Of a stretch of 45,209 bases of DNA, positions 45,178 to 45,209 are shown one piece after another. The translations under genes and the position numbers were made by a program. The stretch is from the NCBI GenBank assembly GCA_944321205.1, contig CALUKK010000074.1, positions 1 to 45,209 of the forward strand, written 5' to 3'. The stretch is from an uncultured Alistipes sp. (GTDB taxonomy: Bacteria > Bacteroidota > Bacteroidia > Bacteroidales > Rikenellaceae). A model generated the notes under the pieces. The model made no database searches. It was given only the letters and a program-made list of their open reading frames with translations, and had not been told where the DNA came from. Within the stretch, counting starts at the first letter, position 1. Every line of letters starts with the position of its first letter.

Positions 45178-45209
45178 ATGATGTTGACAAAGGAACAACT
45201 TTCCGAATT
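45178..45209 (+). CDS. Start of a gene, probably an insertion-sequence transposase (partial)
   Basis: Only the first ten residues (MMLTKEQLSE) lie in the window. An SD-like GGAG ends 8 bp before the ATG and a promoter element lies upstream. The AT-rich leader abutting a truncated outer-membrane gene suggests an insertion-sequence left end, but the transposase family cannot be determined from so little. Confidence 0.4.
   Translation, partial: MMLTKEQLSE

Overview
The window looks like chromosome of a gut Bacteroidota, most likely Alistipes or a near relative. The evidence is a fused LpxC-FabZ gene, two SusC/SusD pairs, many lipoproteins with a Cys signal-peptidase II site, recurrent TAnnTTTG promoter elements of the Bacteroidota type, and GC-rich codon use. 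The genus is an inference. No rRNA, tRNA or CRISPR array was seen.

Layout. Positions 1-4400 hold housekeeping genes: lpxC/fabZ (cut by the window edge), a TonB-like protein, a K+/H+ antiporter and a PaaI-type thioesterase. Positions 4538-14771 (minus strand) form one apparent six-gene operon: subtilase, DPP-IV-like S9 peptidase, SusC, SusD, a 69-residue lipoprotein and a larger lipoprotein. It reads as a protein/peptide-capture system. The subtilase carries a G8 run that breaks its frame just after the signal peptide, so it is phase-variable, a pseudogene or a sequencing error. Positions 14953-21703 hold a GH43 lipoprotein, an MFS exporter-like protein, the cysK-cysE operon, a FUSC-like membrane protein and an NhaC-like antiporter. 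The cysK-cysE operon is preceded by a 34-codon leader with six Cys codons and an intrinsic terminator: a textbook-shaped cysteine attenuator.

Positions 21875-27344 hold a membrane-spanning TPR/HTH regulator, then (minus strand) an operon of a secreted EEP-fold phosphodiesterase, an organophosphate-type MFS transporter and an (alpha/alpha)6-barrel glycosidase lipoprotein. From 27841 to 41961 a plus-strand polysaccharide utilisation locus follows: Fn3/GLUG-repeat lipoprotein, calcineurin-like phosphoesterase, SusC, SusD, DUF1735-F5/8C lipoprotein and GH2 beta-galactosidase. A 164-bp giant hairpin lies in the divergent intergenic region between these two operons. Two phosphoesterases and a phosphate-ester transporter next to glycosidases suggest a phosphorylated or phosphodiester-linked glycan as a target, but this is inference.

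From about 42180 to the end the DNA becomes mosaic and partly AT-rich. It holds a helicase C-terminal fragment joined tail-on to a tyrosine-recombinase C-terminal fragment, an RteC-like protein, an outer-membrane-protein fragment, imperfect direct repeats and the start of what appears to be an insertion sequence. This is the scar of several mobile-element events.
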